From: Rhodamnia argentea
Lineage: Eukaryota; Streptophyta; Magnoliopsida; Myrtales; Myrtaceae
DNA: 64,000 nucleotides
Reading direction: 5' to 3'
NCBI RefSeq assembly: GCF_020921035.1
Contig: NC_063150.1
Coordinates: forward strand, 9,672,001 to 9,736,000
The translations under genes and the position numbers were made by a program. The notes under the pieces are model-generated. The model did no database searches. It was not told where the DNA came from and saw nothing but the letters and a program-made list of their open reading frames with translations. This document shows, piece by piece, positions 47,167-58,450 of the stretch (position 1 is the stretch's first letter; each line of letters begins with the position of its first letter).

Positions 47167-50100
47167 ATGTCGTTCTCTTTCTTTTCGACTCCACAGCCAC
47201 AACAGCAATCTCTGTCGCCGTTTCAGCCCCAGCAGCAGCAGCTGCAGAGCACCCCCATTTGGTCGCAACAACAACAGCAACAGCCTCAGCAACAGATTCA
47301 GCAGCAGCAGCAGCAGCAGCAGCAGCTTTATCTTTTCACGACCGATAAGACCTCGGCGAGTTACGGCACCAAATGGGCGGATCTCCACCCGGATTCTCAG
47401 AAGATCCTGCTTCAGATTGAGTACGTCCTTGGGTCCTTTTTCTGGTTGAATGATGTTGGGTTCCTCTTGTTTTCATTGTTAGGCTGATACTCGAATTAGT
47501 GGGAAAAATAAGTGGAGGAATCAGCGTAGGGTTTTTGGCTGTTCTTGAAGATGATTGCCGAAGCCTTCTTTTCTTTTTCGTTTTTCTTACGACTTTACAA
47601 GTAAGTGAATAGCTGGAGTGGACAAGTAGAGGCTTTTTTGGTCCTCTTTCTCTTTAAGTATTCTTGGCTCTTGATCGAATGTAAGCTGATTTCATAAAAT
47701 GGGAAGTCCTGTCTTGTCCTGGTTTTTCTGTGGAAGGTAACAGGTGGCTCCGGAGGAGCAGTATACAAATTGTTTGGAAATTTGTGTCTCTTTTGTCTCT
47801 GGCAATTCATTCGCAGCTCAGTACTGGATTGAGAATTTAAAGTAGTTTCAGCACACAGAATTGAGTTTCAGTATCGGTTACTGTAGTGTAGCTTTCTTTC
47901 AGGGGGTGGGGATGTTGTATTATGTGGTCGCTAGTAGTTCTTGTGAGTTGCCTTGTCCTTTTTTTGTTTCGGTATCGATTACCTTAGTGTAGCTTTCTTT
48001 CTGGCAATTAATTCGCAGTTCAGTACTGGATTGAGAATTTAAAGTAGTTTCAGCACGGAGCACCGAGTTTCGGCATCGATTACCTTAGTGTAGCTTTCTT
48101 TCAGGGGGTGGGGATGTTGCATGTGGTTGCTAATAGTTCTTGTGAGTTGCCTTATCCTTGTTTTGTGTGCAGGGAGAAGATTCTAGAATACAGGGTTGAG
48201 AGCCAGAAGCTCGATCAATGTAGCCGCCTTTATGATTCTTCTGTTTCCAGTGATGGTTTCGAGCATGATGCGAGTCATATTGTACAGGTTGTTCCTTTAA
48301 TAGCTTTTCAATCCTTGTTTAATCTGCTTCGCTTCTACTACTAATTTGCATCATCTTTAGATTATGGAATATATAGGGCTTAGAATGCACAGGAATTATG
48401 GTTTTGAACTTCAGGCTCTTCATCGAGGAGCCTGGAAGGCTACTGTTCTTTTGAATATGTTGAGAGAAGTCTTCAAGTTTTACTTTCAATAGAATGGGAT
48501 GAAGCGTTAGATATTCATGGTTAAAGTGGTGTTTTGTTACCATTATTTGGTCGACTCATCCTCTCAGTTGCTTATTGCTGAACTGTTGAGGGGAAAACGA
48601 TCAGTTAGGTATACGGTCAAAAAATCCATGTTGACTTCCTGTTTGCTAAGTTGATGGGGAAACAAAGTGGAATTTAAATGGAAAGAAAATTGTTCTTCCC
48701 ACTTAAGAAATAAGAAACAAGGAAATACTCTCATGATGTTTTTGCTTTAGTACCTTAGTTTTTACTAACGCACCATGGTTTAGTTTACTGATGCTGCATT
48801 TAACCTATCGATATCCATGACATAATATCTACTTTGTTTTCCTGAAAACATGATAACATTAAAAGATCTTTCAACTGCGTGTATCTAGGAGCTTGGTGGA
48901 ATCAACACCTCTATGGAACGTCAAAAAGCTTTGCTGCAGGAGTTGATGGCTGCCGTCAAAGACATGCTACGCAACACCGAGGTAGCGGTTCGTTCTTTCA
49001 TGATGATGCGACCAAGGTTCATTCATTCAAATGTTGGAAGCAGTACAAATGCCACACCACAATCCCAAACTCCGGGAGCAACGGTTACTCCGAGTTCAAG
49101 CGGTCAACCAGCATCAACCTCTGCAGTTCCCGTGTATGATTTTTATAGTGGACTTCCGAAGAAACCATCTGCCTTTTTACAGCAAACAGTGGCCAGATTT
49201 GAGAAGTATCTTGGTGCATGCCGCCAGTGGGTCGAAGAGTTGGAGCAGCTCCTGCTTTTGGGTTCGGACAGGAATGGTACCAGTCTTAGTTCCTCATTGG
49301 TGGAATCTCTTCCCAAAGTCATATCAAATGTGCACGATTTTTTTGTTCATGTTGCAGCCAAGGTAAATGGCGTCATTTTTACTGATCTTTGCTTGAGTCT
49401 TCACATTGTTTTAATTTTTGAGCATGTTTGGTCAGAAAAGGAAATTTTGAGAGTAATAGTGTTTGCACTCAATTGCAATGAATTCTTTTTGTATTTTGCT
49501 TCATGCTCTTTGATTTTTTTTTGAAACTCTGAGGACGTTTCTTTAACAAGATTGTAGTTTACCTCATGCTATCTCGAAGACTATGCTCAAGGGACAGTTT
49601 AAGTAATAGCAGTTCTTACTTTTTCTCTCTTCAATGCATTTATCTAGATGTGCTTCCCATTTCTTTGTAAGGTGGAGAGCATTCATCAATACATTGGATC
49701 AATGAAAACTGCATATCTTGCCGACCAACGCCGTCGAGGTGATGGGAATGATCCATTTCTTGAGGCGGACAGACGCCAGACTGCCAGACAAGAAGCTGCT
49801 GCCAAGAGGGTACATCCAACCTTGCATTTGCCTCCAGTTTCTCAACCTTCAACACAAGTTGCTGGTCTTTTTGCCAGCTCTGCAACTCCAGGGGTGTCGA
49901 CTGCTCCCCAGACGTCTGGGGCAATTGTATCTGCACCATCTGGAAGTGGTTTATCCCTTTTTAGTACACCGTCTTCTGCTCCTTCTATGTCATCATCTTC
50001 TTTATTTGCAACGCCTAGCACGTCAGCTCCAGTTTCTTCTCTTTTTGGAACTGCCGGCGCTTCTCCTCAGACACCACACTTTGGTTCTTCATCAGCTTCT

Positions 50101-51724
50101 TTATTTGGGTCTGCGTCCACTCCCTCTTTTTTCGGAAGTAGTGCTCCATCTTTGGGTTCTGCCCCTGTTGGTGGTGCACTTTTCTCTACACCATTCGCAT
50201 CAGGTAGCTTTTCAGACCTTCTATTGGGCCATGGTTGGTGGTCAGTGAAGAAAATGCTTTGTGCTAGAAATTTCGTTTTGTATTTTGAAATGTTTGCTCC
50301 TGGTAATACTAACTCAGAACAGAGGGAATAAGGATGCAAGATTATACACCTTCTTGATTTACATGGAATTTTTTCTCATTGGGGTGATGTTAAAACTGAA
50401 CTTTTGGAATTCTGGGTATGTTTAAGCCAATGATGGATAATTAATGACTTTTTTTTTTCCTCTAGTGCTGTGATTATGTTGTCATTGTCTATAAATAATA
50501 CACAGTTGGATATTTATTTGCACGTAACAATTTAGTCATTTTGTCTTGAGTTTGATAACTTGAGAAAAAGTGATGTCTGTCTCTTTGATATAGGTTTATA
50601 TTTACTTGTTCTTGTCGCTAAGTCCACCACCAGTGTAAAAATACCTTTATACATTCACATTGGATAAGTGACATTTGTGGTTGGAGTTAATTTTGAACCG
50701 AATTCTTTCATATGTCAACCATCTAATGGTGAACGTGTACATGAATTTTTACAGGCATTGAACATCCAAAAAGCTACAAGAAGCAGATATTTTGTCCAAA
50801 TGTTTTATAGTCATAGTGGTGTAGTCTTATTATAAACAAGAGACTGTATTGTGTCCGTCAATATTTCAGGTCGTAGATAGATTACCTACAGATGCTTCTG
50901 AAACATTAGAACGACTAAAGTTGTTTTCTCTTGTTCCTGTCAAGTAGATTACTGACCCGTTTTGTCTAGCTTTATTTGAGCTTATAAGTTTCTTCGCTTC
51001 GTCAGTCTCAGGCAATTGAATCTTGTTGCTGATGTTCTTTCCCATATCTTTTTTGTTTTAGTATGATTAGTATGAACCTTTGAGTTATGCATGATTGCGA
51101 CATGATAACCATTTTTTGATGGGTCCCTGTGATTTTTACCAATTTTGGTGTAGAAAGACATTATTTCTTCTACACACTGAGTGGATCTTTTATGGTTTTG
51201 TTTCATATTTTATGGGTTCTGACTGCTTATAATAGGACCTAATGCCCCTCCACGTATATTTTGAGCATGTAGGAGGCAGTTGCTAGATTGGTCTTGTCTC
51301 AATGGCAAATTTTTTTTTGGTTTTTTTGTGGGGGGGCGGTTGATTGAAGGGGTTACGTCTTGATTGATGACTGCTACTTGCATTTATATTATTCTATAAC
51401 GTACATTAGAAATGCTTTCTTGAATTCATGTTACTGTTGTGCTAATAATGGATTCTTTTCCTGTCAGGTGCTGCAACTGGATCTGGGGCAAGCTTTGGCA
51501 ATTTACCTGTGAGTATCAGTTATCCCATCTTTTTAATTGTTGCCTCGAAATGAGTTAAATTTCTCCCATGCCAACTCAAATAGCTCAACAATTTTCTAAA
51601 TGGCAATCTATGTAGAACAGCCTCATTTCTAGAACAAATGACAGAGTGTAAAGTAGTTCCTCTTAAATTTCATTTGTGCCTGCAGAAATCAGCTAGGCCA
51701 AAGGCTCGGACAGCTCGTCGTTAG
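47167..51724 (+). CDS. NUP58: Nuclear pore complex protein NUP58
   Basis: A central-channel nucleoporin of the NUP62 subcomplex, which forms part of the permeability barrier. Six exons (47167-47420, 48173-48287, 48889-49362, 49672-50203, 51468-51508, 51686-51724) give 484 residues with agreeing phases and GT-AG introns. The N-terminus is glutamine-rich, with a run of nine at the end, before LYLFTTDKTSASYGTKWADL. A helical middle section includes KILEYRVESQKLDQC and ELGGINTSMERQKALLQEL, and continues to VARFEKYLGACRQWVEELE and VESIHQYIGSMKTAYL; this is the coiled-coil region that pairs with partners. The C-terminal part is rich in FG and LFG repeats (SLFGTAGAS, SLFGSAST, FFGSS) and ends in a basic KSARPKARTARR tail. 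Intron 1 has a tandem duplication. Confidence 0.92.
47801..48168. repeat. Tandem duplication of about 200 bp in NUP58 intron 1
   Basis: Two units start GGCAATTCATTCGCAGCTCAG (47801) and GGCAATTAATTCGCAGTTCAG (48003) and share GTACTGGATTGAGAATTTAA, CAGGGGGTGGGGATGTTG and TTCTTGTGAGTTGCCTT. The second unit runs to just before the branch and acceptor of exon 2; the first lacks an equivalent TGTGCAG, so it does not supply a duplicate acceptor. Confidence 0.8.
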
Positions 51725-53142
51725 TGAGTGGGATTCACATGACTAACTCTGGTTTCTATCTGACACCTCCTAATTGTTTCCCGGCCGCCTTGAGCATAGA
51801 AAAGCAAAAAGCTCGGAGAGGTTGCTGAATGTGCTTCAAAGAGTTGCGATCTGATTCCTTTTTTGTCTTTCTTCTGTGGGAGGTACTGGAGCTCACCTCT
51901 CTTCTTCTGGGAGGTCGAAGTCAAGAACATGTTACAAAAATTGTGAGGGATATAGCGGATCTCTTTTGTAGCTTTGAAATTCACATTTAGGTTTAGTGTC
52001 CGAATACACTTCCAGTAACATTGTATGTATATCTTGTAGGATGGCCTTTGCAACTGAATTTCCTTGAAGAAGTTTGGAGTTCACGCTGCATTGATCTCCT
52101 TTTGCTTAAATCGTCTTCTTCCTTTCTCTTTGCTTGTGCCCTGGATAGACTTGCTTGGTCACCTTCAAAGCCGAAACTGCATTTTTCGTGGTGTCGTGCG
52201 ATAAGTTGGTTCTTCTTGTGGGGTGAATTTGTTGTTTCTGAATAGGCAACTCAAGGAGGCGGAATGGTGTTAAGAAGATATCCGTTTTTGCTTTCCCCCG
52301 ATGTTGAAACTTATTTCCATCGGTATTCGATAAACTTTTTCGACGGTTATACTTATCGATGGTTATACTTTTCCCATCTAAAATGATGAGGTAAGTCTGA
52401 TGATTAGGTTGATGGTGAAATGTAGTAATGTCCACGCATCTTCATGTACCGGTGAGTTGCTTCTCCATGGATTAGTTTGGCATCAAACTTCACCTGTCTT
52501 GCATAACATATAAATGATCTTTCAGTAAAAAAAAACCAGTACAATCTTTAAACATCTGAACTTGTTCTCTACATTGCTCTCGAATGGCTTGTGCTTTAGT
52601 CTACGTGAGGGACCTTACATCAACTTTCAAGAAGTTCGGAGGCTTCTATTCTCAAAGTTGCTCTAGTTCGTAAAGAGCAGGAAACCACCAGAAAACAGGA
52701 GGGATAAGGTTGTCACATCTGCTTCGCACGCCACTCCGCGGGTTATGAAAACCTTGTCATGCCCACAGTTTTGTTTGATAGACTCGACTACTAGTTGAAA
52801 CCCAAATAAGTTAAAGTATCCGATTAGGACTTATGCCGTCGCAAGAGGTTGGTCACGATTTCACTGAATTTTGATCACAATTTGAGAAGATATCCCGCGG
52901 AATTTTCCGGCTTTAGTCAATGACAGCATTAGCACAATGAGTTCCTACGTAATTTTGTCGACTTCGGATGGATTGGCGAAGGAGCAATCTTATTGACTCT
53001 TCTGCGAGGAAAAGAAAATGACACTGAAAAGAGTCCAATTTGAATGCGGGGCCCACAAGGCGACAGCCATTACTATTGAAACTCCAACCTTAGCAAAACA
53101 CAAATCCTGAAGCAACCGGAGGGAGGCTGACAAAAACCTGAT
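51725..53142. other. NUP58 3' end and methylesterase promoter region
   Basis: The first 300-500 bases probably include the NUP58 3' untranslated region. No other gene or element is recognised. Small open frames on both strands lack domains. Confidence 0.5.
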
Positions 53143-54691
53143 ATGGCGGGCAAAGAAACCGAGGGAGAGAAGCACTTTGTGCTGGTCCACGGGGCTTGCC
53201 ATGGAGCTTGGTGCTGGTACAGAGCGTCCGCCCTCCTCAAGTCCTCAGGCCACAAGGTCACTGCCTTGGACATGGCCGCTTCAGGGGTCCATCCAAAGCA
53301 GGCTCGAGAGCTGAACTCGTTCGTGGAATATGCTGAGCCGCTGTTCGAATTCTTCGAGGGTCTTCCGCGAGGAGAGAAGGTGATCCTGGTGGGGCACAGC
53401 ATGGGTGGGATTGTGATCTCAATGGCCATGGAGAGGTTTCCTGAGAAAATTGCAGTTGCTGTGTTTATAGCTGCAATCATGTATGGTCCTGAGCTGAGCT
53501 TTGCCTCTGCTCTTGAGGAGGTAGGTACTTCTTTCTAACTCTTGACGAGTAAATTAAGGGAAAAGAAAAAAAAAAAAAACGTGTTTCGATCGTAGTTTCA
53601 GTTCTGATCCCGAAGGACTCCTGGAAATTGACAAGTAGACTGGGAAAAGAAAAAAAAAAACATGTTTCGATCGTAGTTTCAGTTCTGATCCCGAAGGACT
53701 CCTGGAAATTGACAAGTAGACTTCCCATTTAGCCTCTGTTAATCGCTCTGTCGACCATATCGGTTTAAATTCCGTGCGAGACAGAATGAGTTTGGAATAT
53801 CAGTCGACATACATGGTCCAGATTTTCCAATTAAGAGCCTGTGATCGGTTTCGGAAACAAAATCTGTCATGGAGAGGAAAAGCAGAGTAGTCCCGATTCC
53901 CGAAAGGTTCTCTTTTCCAAACATACGAGAAAATCCATTGCAAATCCATCATCAATAGAGCAACCCCTGTTTCGATCATAAGCAGCAATTAATGTTTTCC
54001 ATGATCTTCAAGAAGAAGAAGAAGATCAATTTTTTTGTTGTTGGTATAAGATAATTCAGCAGCTCATTGCAGTGATCTGTATACTGCTTGCGAATTCTCA
54101 GTATGCTCGCAGGTTGGATTCGTACATGGACTCAGAGTATGCTTATGATGATGGCCCTGAAAAGCCTCCAACCACTTTGCTGTTTGGATACAATTTCATG
54201 GCCTCTAAGCTGTATCAACTCTCTCCACCCGAGGTAAATGCATTCCACGATTTTATCGATGAAGATTCCTGCAATCTCGTCTGTCCGACATCGAACGAAA
54301 CTCCCCAATTGATTAACGAGCTCAGAATCAAGTTCTTTTATCAGCAGAATCAGTTCAATCTGGCCAAGTCAAGATGCGTTTATTCAACTTCATTTTCATG
54401 TAGGATTTGACATTAGCCTCCTACTTGGCGAGACCTATCCGTATGTTTCTGGACGAACCCAGATTGAAGGCGGACGAAATGGTCATGACGGCAAAGTACT
54501 GTTCAGTTCGTCGAGTTTACATCGTGTGCGATGAGGACCTCGTGATCAAAGAAGACCTGCAGAGATGGATGATCGAGCGCAACCCGATGGACGAAGTGTG
54601 CATGATCTCTAACTCAGATCACATGGTCATGTTCTCTAAGCCGCTGGAGTTTTGCTCTACCCTGAAACGGATTGCAGAAAATTATTCCTGA
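53143..54691 (+). CDS. Methylesterase (SABP2/PNAE-type alpha/beta hydrolase), copy 1
   Basis: A probable cytosolic esterase that cleaves small methyl esters such as methyl salicylate, methyl jasmonate or methyl-IAA; the exact substrate cannot be told. Exons 53143-53520, 54102-54233 and 54404-54691 give 265 residues, the usual length. Motifs are [15 protein letters not shown] with the oxyanion loop, LVGHSMGG with nucleophile Ser86, VCDEDL with Asp215, and [10 protein letters not shown] with His243. This triad has the spacing of tobacco SABP2 (81/210/238) shifted by five. Exon 2 is read from the TTCTCAG acceptor ([18 protein letters not shown]), since the nearer AG at 54111-54112 does not keep phase. 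A sister gene lies 3.8 kb downstream in the same orientation. Confidence 0.92.
53558..53722. repeat. Near-perfect 80-bp tandem duplication in methylesterase 1 intron 1
   Basis: Two units (53558-53641 and 53642-53722) start GGGAAAAGAAAA and continue ATGTTTCGATCGTAGTTTCA, ending GACAAGTAGACT. They differ mainly in the A-run length and one base. This suggests a recent slip or repair event. Confidence 0.9.
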
Positions 54692-55164
54692 GGATTGCAA
54701 GTGTATTTTCTGCCAAAAGGACTATAACTCAGTTAGAGGCATGTGCTTCTATGGATGTCTAAGCCATTTCGACATGTTAATGTCAAAAGATTAGTATTCA
54801 CTTTAGAAAGACAATGTAATCTTCGCTTAATCGATGGAATCGACGTTGCATTCTGTCTTCTATCAGCAGGTTGAAAAGCATGTTCTTGATTTCCCAGTGA
54901 ACACCAACAAATCGTACGTGTTGGGGGTCTCTGTCGACATGAGATAGATCCAAGAACGAGTCTCGTGACAGAAGATCATCCGTCCCCACTGTCTCCTCTT
55001 CAAGTTGCAATACGAAAACGTAAGCCACAACCTCTTAAAGATCCATATCCATGGCGGACCCTCAATTTACGTATGGCTCCATGAGACGCAGACTCACCCT
55101 TGTCACGACAAGCGGCCGTTGCAACCCTCTTTGGTTGCCATTTAATCGCCTTTACTCTCACCCG

Positions 55165-56490
55165 GCCCAGAAAGGGATGAAAGATTACAGTGGAGGTATG
55201 GAAACATTGTCTTTATCGCCCCTCCCCGGCCCCGCGGTGGATGAAATTAGGTTGAAGAACATCATGAAAAGCCGAACTCGAGATGTGACTACTTTGCCGT
55301 ATCAATTTAAATTGGTGGGACGTGCACAAACCATACCTTGATCTGAGAGATCATTAGGAGAGCCCAAGTCTGAGCCCTAAGCAATATTTTCAATTGAAGC
55401 TGCCTTCATGCTGTTGAGCAATTATACCATTGGTGAAACATTTTAGGAGTCGGGTGAGTAGATTGGACCGGATCGGTCCGTCTTACATGGCACCTGTCCC
55501 AGAAAGGGATGGAAGATTACAGTAGAGGTATGGAAACTTTGTCTTTATCGCCCCTCCCCGGGCCCGGCCCCAGCCCCGTGGATGAAATTAGGTTGAAGAG
55601 CATCATGACTTTCCAAAACTCGAGATGTGACTACTTTGCTGTATCAATTTAAATTGGTGGGACGTGCAGAAATGTCATATCTTCATCTGAGAGATCATTA
55701 AGGCTGCGCATGGTAACACTTCTCCATGAGAAATCAACTTCTGATCAGAAGTTAATTTCTCTATTTCTCCTCAAAAGTAGAAGTTGATTTTTTTACTCCT
55801 GCTCCGGATTGACTTCTGATCGGAAAAATTCGTTTGATAACAGTTGAAAATTTCTACTTTTGAAATATTATTAACAACATTTTCGGCGGCGATGGTCGAT
55901 GGTGGCGGTGGTTGGCGGCGGCTGGTGGGGGTTGGTGGCGGTCGGCGGAGGCCGGAGGCGGCGTTCGGCGGATGCTGTGGTCGGCGCCCAGCGGTTACGG
56001 CAACGGCGGTTGGTGGAGGCCGTCGGTGGCGGCGGTTGATGGCGGCGGTCGGCGGCGGCCGGCCGTGGCTGCGACGGTTGTGGTCGGCGGGCGGCGGTCA
56101 TAGCAACGGTGGTCGACGGAAGCGGGTGTGGTGCAAGAAGTCATTCTGGAGCAGAGAAGTTAAAATTTTTTACTTTTCAAAATTAGGCAAAAATTCTATC
56201 AGAAGTGAAATATCTTGTCATAAGTGAAAAATCCTATCAGAAGTCAATTTTTTTATCAAACGGATTTCTACTTCGATCATATTTTTATCAAACACATTTA
56301 TCCGCCAAATGGGCTTACGGCGGAGAAATTGAATTTTTGAAGTGTTACCATGCGCGCCCTAAGAGAGCCTAAGTCCGAGCTTTAAGCAATATTTTCAATT
56401 GAAGTTGCCTTCATTCTATTGAGCAATTATACCACTAGTGAAACATTTTAGGAATCCGGTAAGCAAACTGGACCGAATCGGCCGAGTGGG
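55165..56490. repeat. Direct duplication of about 330 bp, second copy split by a MITE
   Basis: Unit 1 (about 55165-55480) and unit 2 (about 55495-55701 plus 56360-56490) share CAGAAAGGGATG, 'gtctttatcgcccctcccc', CGAGATGTGACTACTTTG, 'gagagatcatta', GCAATATTTTCAATTGAAG and 'gtgaaacattttagga'. Unit 2 is interrupted by the element at 55702-56359. Unit 1 thus gives the uninterrupted site. Confidence 0.85.
55702..56359. mobile_element. PIF/Harbinger-like MITE, 658 bp, TAA target duplication, GGC-rich core
   Basis: The ends GGCTGCGCATGGTAACACTTC and, on the reverse strand, GGGCGCGCATGGTAACACTTC are inverted repeats. TAA flanks both sides (55699-55701 and 56360-56362). Inner parts pair through repeated AACTTCTGATCAGAAG-type blocks on the left and TATCAGAAGTCAA-type blocks on the right. 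A GGC/GGT-triplet core occupies 55880-56110 and is open in several frames, giving spurious proteins of up to 127 residues. Confidence 0.88.
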
Positions 56491-57246
56491 TCCGATCCTT
56501 GAGGAGGGCCGATAACAGGGCGATCCGGTCCCCAGTCCCAATAAATGGGACCAATAACTGGGAGATTCGGTCGTCAATTCCATGGTGGATGAGATCGGAT
56601 TGGACCACCCAGAATACACACACGCAATTAGACTAAAAATTAGAAATTTTTGAAGAAGTAGTTAACCTAATTTTCCCATCTTCTACTCGATACTCATTTC
56701 TCTTCTCTCGCTTGACGCTTGCATCCCGCCCCCGCAACACACCCTCTAATCGTGTTTGTCGATATGCAGCCTCCGATCTTGTTTTGTCTTGACTCAATTG
56801 TGTTTTGTCTTGACTATATTATGCAAACTCATTATTTTGTTCGCACTTGAATTTAGTGAAATACAAGTGTAATCCTACTTTGAGCTTGATTCTTTGCAAC
56901 TCAAGGAGAATGGTGCGGGAGCGTAATCCTGTTTCGGTTATTTTAAGTGGTTTTTTTTCCTAATTTAATATTTTCTCATTATTTTAGGATTATAAGTATT
57001 CATGTGATGGTTGCAAGATGATCATGTGTATGTTTATTAGGTTGTATGGTTGAGATTAGAAGTTATTAGTTTAGATCAAATGGTTAGACTTTTGTAAGTA
57101 GCTGGTGTTAGTGGTCCCACTGGGACCGGACCGTCGGTTCTGGGACGATCCGGTGCCCGGTCTCGAAAATTTGGGGACTGAGACTACTGGTTTTGTCCCC
57201 AGTTCCATACCGGAAACGGACCGGTCCTAACAATGCATACCCCTTT
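56450..57246. mobile_element. Probable hAT-like relic with GGACCGG subterminal motifs
   Basis: The left part has GGACCGAATCGGCC and GATCCGGTCCCCAGTCCC-like motifs, and the right part GGGACCGGACCGTCGG, CGATCCGGTGCCCGG and a GCATACCCCTT end. This is the composition and end style of the hAT element at 786. A matching target duplication was not found. Confidence 0.5.
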
Positions 57247-58450
57247 TTAGGACTCTTACGAAGTAGACCTGTTTACACCAAAAAATAGCCATATGTCGGC
57301 AGAGAAACATACTTCGAGAGAGCCGAAAGACCATGGGCACAAGAATATCGGGAGTAAAGGGACATGGTTGCTGATCATTAGGCCAGATTTAATCAGTAGA
57401 TATCTTTTTCGATTAAGAGAATATCGTGGTTTTGAATTATCGATAAACATTGGAAAAAGAATAGTTGTAGTTTCAAACGAGCGCGAAGGATAAGGCATCA
57501 ACTTTGAACGAGCAACTGTTTTGAAGATAATGTTTGACAACATGGGAAAATGGAGCAGAACTTTAGAGACGTGGAAACAGGCTTGGGGACGTGAGTCGTG
57601 GAAACAGACGTGGAGACTTGGAGACATGGAAACAGACTTGCAATCGCAGGAAAACTGCTCCAAGCGGTTATGATGGAAGGCTTATAAATACAAGTGTTCA
57701 TCAACTGAAGAGGCCCCCCCGCCCCCAACATAAGAAAAAACCAAACCCGTCTTTCAATAATCTTTATTTTTACTGCATTTTAGATTTCCTTAGATATAGC
57801 TGTAATTCTCAGATTCAAGTCGTTGAGTCATACTCCAATGCGAATCTTTATCCTTGGTGCTTTGTCGTCAAGTCAAACTCCGGCGTAGTACTGTCACGTT
57901 TTCAAGCTTCGTCGTCGAGTCAAATTCTGTCGAAGTTTGTTTCCGTTGTACTTTCTAAACATTTCCTTTGAGTCAAACTCCGGTTCGGTTTATATTTGTA
58001 TAATTCTATATTGATTTCTATACTCATTTGGATATTTCCTATCCGGAATCACCACAGAATCCAATCTCCTTCAATTAAAAGCCGAAGATTTACTTTTGGT
58101 GAAAGTTATTTCGTTATGGATTAAATTCCAGCGAAACAAGACCTTACACGACTGCATTCATATCATTCAAACTGTTGCTTCTACTTCTAAGTGGAAGGCC
58201 TAGTTTCAGCTGATAAAATTTCAACGGACTATTCCCATTAATGGAGATTCTATCGGACGTATCGACATCCTTTTGTCTTGATCCCTTCTGGTCGGTATCC
58301 TTGGGCTTGAGCAAGAATTACTATACCGTCCTCTCCTGAGGCCAACCTTCGGACTAAAGACAAGATGCATAGAGCACAACTTTCATCGCTTACCAAAACC
58401 TAGCAACATATAATCTCCCCAACTGAAAAGCAAAATCCAATCTTGCCAAC
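57247..58450. other. Unassigned; LTR-like or promoter-like DNA upstream of methylesterase 2
   Basis: Near 57682 a TTATAAATAC box is followed by a C run and purine-rich DNA, and several copies of GTCAAACTCCGG-type phrases lie at 57870-57990. This may be an LTR or similar promoter relic, but no partner LTR, primer site or protein was found. The last part should hold the methylesterase 2 promoter. Confidence 0.35.

Noticed and set aside
55844-56227. 127-codon glycine-rich open frame
   Set aside because: It lies wholly within the GGC core of the MITE at 55702-56359.
57590-58100. Possible viral-type or LTR promoter with a TATAAATA box
   Set aside because: No reverse transcriptase, movement or coat-like protein, primer site or second LTR could be found nearby; left as unassigned.
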